Of a stretch of DNA of 64,000 bases, positions 61,540 to 64,000 are shown piece after piece. The stretch lies in NCBI GenBank assembly GCA_911728435.2, contig OU452206.1:11686297-11750296 (forward strand), read 5' to 3'. Each line of letters opens with the position of its first letter. Position 1 is the stretch's first letter. A program made the position numbers and the translations under genes. The notes below the pieces were generated by a model. It was not told the DNA's origin. It saw only the letters and a program-made list of their open reading frames with translations, and searched no databases. Origin of the DNA: Apoderus coryli (Eukaryota > Arthropoda > Insecta > Coleoptera > Attelabidae).

Positions 61540-61999
61540 ACCGGGTGTCCCATAAAAAAATTCCCCACCTATTGGGGTAGAGAACGTACGAATATGACGA
61601 AAATGTCAACATTGCGAAAAATTTCTCGTTACGAAATTATGGCCATTTTGAATATTGAAATCAGGCAAATCTTTCACTTGGAATTATTAATTTAAGTCTA
61701 GTCATCCTTGATAAAGACAGAATAGTAAATTTGGAATGTCATCGTCTATAGTTGTCACATAAATCGTAAACTGGAGTGAAAAGTTGAAAAACTGCGATTC
61801 AAGTATGACAAGAAGGTACAGTAGTAATAATTTGACCATTTGATTTGATTTTCGAATATTGCTTCAATTTAATATTCAAAATGGTCATAATTTCATAAGG
61901 AGACATTGTTCGAAATTTTCACATAAGTGATTTTCGTCTTAATTTTGGTCGTAGATTCTACTCCCAAAGGTTGGGGATTTTTTTTTTGAGACACCCTGT
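61540..61999. mobile_element. 460-bp foldback/MITE of the ACAGGGTG-related group
   Basis: The left end CCGGGTGTCCCATAAAAAAA and the right end TTTTTTTTGAGACACCCTG are near reverse complements. The inner arms also pair: CCCCACCTATTGGGGTAGA with CTCCCAAAGGTTGGGGA, CATATTCG-ACGAAAA blocks, and GGCCATTTTGAATATTGAA with TTCAATATTCAAAATGGTC. The arms run about 130 and 150 bases. No coding sequence. Confidence 0.7.
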
Positions 62000-63069
62000 T
62001 TAAAAATAATAATTTGCAGGCAATTGTAATTGGCAGGGACGCCGCGCCGGTTACAATTAGCACCGGGCGATAAGGTAGTACCTTTAACCGACACTGATCA
62101 TTGAGGATTCTTTTTAAGTCAACATTCATTACTCAAAATTTGACGGCCTTTGCGTTTTAGGATTGATCAAACAACCTTAAAAAATGTTTTTTTACACTAG
62201 TTTATTATGAAATTTGATACCGAAAACGACAATATGTCTTATATCCGCTTAGAACCAGGTTGCTTATAGATTAGTCGTTCTGTATAGGTCGATTAGTGAT
62301 TTTCTATTGGTTTCAAATCAGTATATTATTGCCTTTTGTGCAACATAAAATCGTAATAATTTCTACGGAATAGTTTTTGTACAACAAGCAGGCGGGTGCT
62401 GGTGAATTTTTCTTTTTCTCTGTTTAGTTAAATATTTCTTTGCATGTAGATATTTAAATTAATTATTTATTTATTCACATGGTGTATAGATAAGCACCAT
62501 GCTATTTACTTTGCCATACTGATGAGAACAAGAAGTTCCAAAACAGGAAAGCTACGATACCCTCCGTTTCCTAAAACAACTTTAATACCTACTCTGTTTC
62601 GACCTCAATATTCGTCTCTTCAGTTGTAGAGATACCACAAGGGACTTGATTGTTTTTATTCGAAAGGAAAATTTCTATTCGACAGCTTGACAAACCTTAG
62701 GTCTGACCGGAAAACCACCCCCAAGTCCCTGATAATAGTACCAAAGTAATATCATTTATCGCTATGGAATGGGTTAACTAAAGTACCTAACCGAAAAATG
62801 TAAAGGAAGTTTTTTTGCGGTGCAACAACGTTTAAACTTTTTAAATTGAATGCAATCAGCAAATTGACTGTGGTTTTTCCTGCATTGCTTCTTAGGTGGA
62901 AAAAATTCCTTTGTATTCTTATTTAGAACACAAAAATAACTTTTCATAAGTATCAAAATTCATGCAAGTGACAAATGAACTCGACATTAACATAAAGAAT
63001 ACTCTATCAAACCAATTCAAATGCGTTTATAAAAAATTTACTTAATTGACATAAATAATTTTGTTACAG

Positions 63070-63170
63070 GTGGTTCCCCGTTATATATACCAGTGCATAT
63101 TCCGAGGCTGCACCGAGACTCCTTATGCGACTTTCACAGAGATTAAGGAGCACATAGGAACTCAACATAA
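63070..63170 (+). CDS. Glut4EF: Exon of Glut4EF/ZNF704-family gene: C2H2 zinc finger
   Basis: An internal exon of 101 bases between acceptor TTTGTTACAG and donor GTAAGT, starting in phase 0 and leaving two bases. The peptide is VVPRYIYQCIFRGC, then TETPYATFTEIKEHIGTQHK. The four zinc ligands are visible as C-x4-C-x13-H-x4-H. The C-(I/L)(F/W)-x-x-C knuckle and the IK-H hinge match the single finger of the ZNF704/ZNF395/SLC2A4RG family, which binds GC-rich promoter elements in the nucleus. The exon follows directly on the KKKR patch of the previous exon, as in that family. The TETPYATFTE loop differs from the vertebrate KV(L)-type loop I recall. The exon is intact. Confidence 0.88.
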
Positions 63171-63944
63171 GTAAGTAAATCGACTTAGGAAACCATGAAA
63201 CAGAAGATTTTAATAGGCTTCCAGAAAACGCATTAAAATCGCAAAATGAACCCTGTAAGCATGAAAAGGACTCCGTATATATTTTATAGGAGTCAAATAT
63301 AGAGCAACGTTTATTCCAATAATTAAATAAATATAAATTGATAGTCTCGGAATAAAAGTTTACGGATCCCATTGTGTTTGGATCTTTTTAATTATTTTGA
63401 AAAATTTCACTTAATCTAAATACCTAAATATTATATAATAATTAAATAGGTAACAATATCTATTTTTTCTTGATATAATTTCAACCATATATTATCGTAT
63501 TCAAGGCTAAATACCGTAAGGATGACGTTGTTGCGTAAGTCTGTTAACATTAGGTATACATTTTTCTTCAATATTATTAAAGTGTTATTAATAATAATAA
63601 TAAACAGAATATCGTTGCCAAGAGATCGGCGACATTGAGTTGGCTCCCTAATGAAGTCATTACCAGTTTTTTACGTCAACTGGCTAATTAAACGTTGGTT
63701 GAAAATTTGTTAATTACTAATGTAAGGATAATGACGTAGTAACACTATATTTGCAACCCAGAATACATGATTTCATCTTTAGATGACCACAAAAACATAA
63801 GGAATTTGCTAGGGACATTTTAATTGTTTGGGTTTTCTTCATTTATATATATATTATTAGTAGTCCGTAATAAGGAGTAAATATGATAACTCAAAAGAAA
63901 ACACGTCATCCCACAAATGAATCATACTTATATATAATATACAG
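63171..63944 (+). other. Intron 4, 774 bp
   Basis: It has donor GTAAGT at 63171 and acceptor TATACAG ending at 63944, phase 2. The acceptor has a poor pyrimidine tract (ATACTTATATATAATATACAG). A slightly GC-richer stretch lies near 63617-63700. No feature was recognised inside. Confidence 0.8.
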
Positions 63945-64000
63945 GTTGCGGCAAACGCAGTTCCCATCATCAGAGGTACAATCAGAAGATTGTTATAAAG
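63945..64000 (+). CDS. Glut4EF: Exon of Glut4EF/ZNF704-family gene, partial (post-finger acidic tail)
   Basis: It starts after the acceptor ATATACAG; its first base completes a lysine codon with the previous exon. The frame then reads LRQTQFPSSEVQSEDCYK and runs off the window. In the vertebrate relatives the finger is followed by a short spacer and an acidic EEDFYYTE-like motif; SSEVQSEDCYK sits at that position and fits loosely. That supports the first AG as the real acceptor. A second AG 16 bases downstream (63959-63960) would give a different open frame, so the splice choice should be confirmed. Confidence 0.72.

Larger units (their letters stand above)
30262..63069 (+). other. Intron 3, about 32.8 kb
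   Basis: The intron has donor GTAAGT at 30262 and acceptor TTTTGTTACAG ending at 63069, phase 0. It carries most of the repeats in the window: mariner-type pieces (33.2, 54.1, 60.7 kb), a Tc1 deletion derivative (57.2 kb), the 143-bp satellite (36.7-38.2 kb), a perfect 68-bp inverted repeat (41.1 kb), non-LTR fragments (47.2 and 61.1 kb), the best hammerhead motif (48.5 kb) and many ACAGGGTG-family ends. I find nothing supportable at 30270-31530, 31680-32330, 34700-36640 (except a GC-rich palindrome at 35328-35339), 38260-39760, 39900-41100, 43000-43360, 43450-47200, 48600-50000, 50100-52780, 52860-54090, 55350-57190, 57510-59700, 59850-60570 or 62000-63060. A cis-regulatory role for parts of such a long intron is possible, but I have no direct evidence. 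Confidence 0.8.

Noticed and set aside
62515..62552. CTGATGAGAACAAGAAGTTCCAAAAC as a hammerhead
   Set aside because: GAAA is replaced by CAAA and no helix III or cleavage triplet follows.

Overview
The window looks like nuclear DNA of an insect: very AT-rich, with long introns, exons of 100-180 bases bounded by consensus GTAAGT donors and AG acceptors, and many decayed transposons. No bacterial or viral gene layout is present. Order-level placement (beetle, bug or moth) cannot be settled from this sequence.

One host gene spans the whole window on the + strand. Five exons (10115-10293, 21334-21452, 30110-30261, 63070-63170, 63945-64000 and beyond) join with fully compatible phases (2, 1, 0, 2). 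They encode part of a zinc-finger protein of the Glut4EF / ZNF704 / ZNF395 / SLC2A4RG family: a basic helical N-terminal stretch, a conserved AALVLMSL-type hydrophobic motif, a Ser/Pro-rich linker ending in a KKKR basic patch, and a single C2H2-type finger followed by an acidic tail. Start and stop codons lie outside the window. Intron 3 is about 32.8 kb long.

Nearly everything else recognisable is mobile or repetitive DNA inside the introns. There are non-LTR reverse transcriptase fragments near 12.6-13.3, 15.2-15.9, 47.2-47.9 and 61.1 kb. There is a nearly complete mariner (54099-55348) with matching ends and TA duplications but a broken transposase. More decayed Tc1/mariner pieces lie near 4.1, 33.2-33.9, 57.2-57.5 and 60.7 kb. 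Large foldback elements lie at 4449-5520, 21571-22143 and 22344-23280, perfect or near-perfect hairpin elements at 11935-12145 and 41112-41370, and a 710-bp TA-flanked inverted-repeat element at 25997-26706. A dispersed family has ACAGGGTG / CACCCTGT ends. An 11-copy satellite of about 143 bp lies at 36655-38250.

The most interesting thread is a set of hammerhead-ribozyme-like cores scattered through the introns. The best, at 48500-48536, has every canonical core element; a decayed copy sits in inverted orientation 250 bases away, and others lie near 1.7, 18.6, 27.7 and 27.9 kb. This matches what is known of Penelope-like retroelement ends. A second candidate is a lone minus-strand first coding exon (23967-24030) with a start like a SAM-domain protein and a perfect splice donor, but no visible partner exon.
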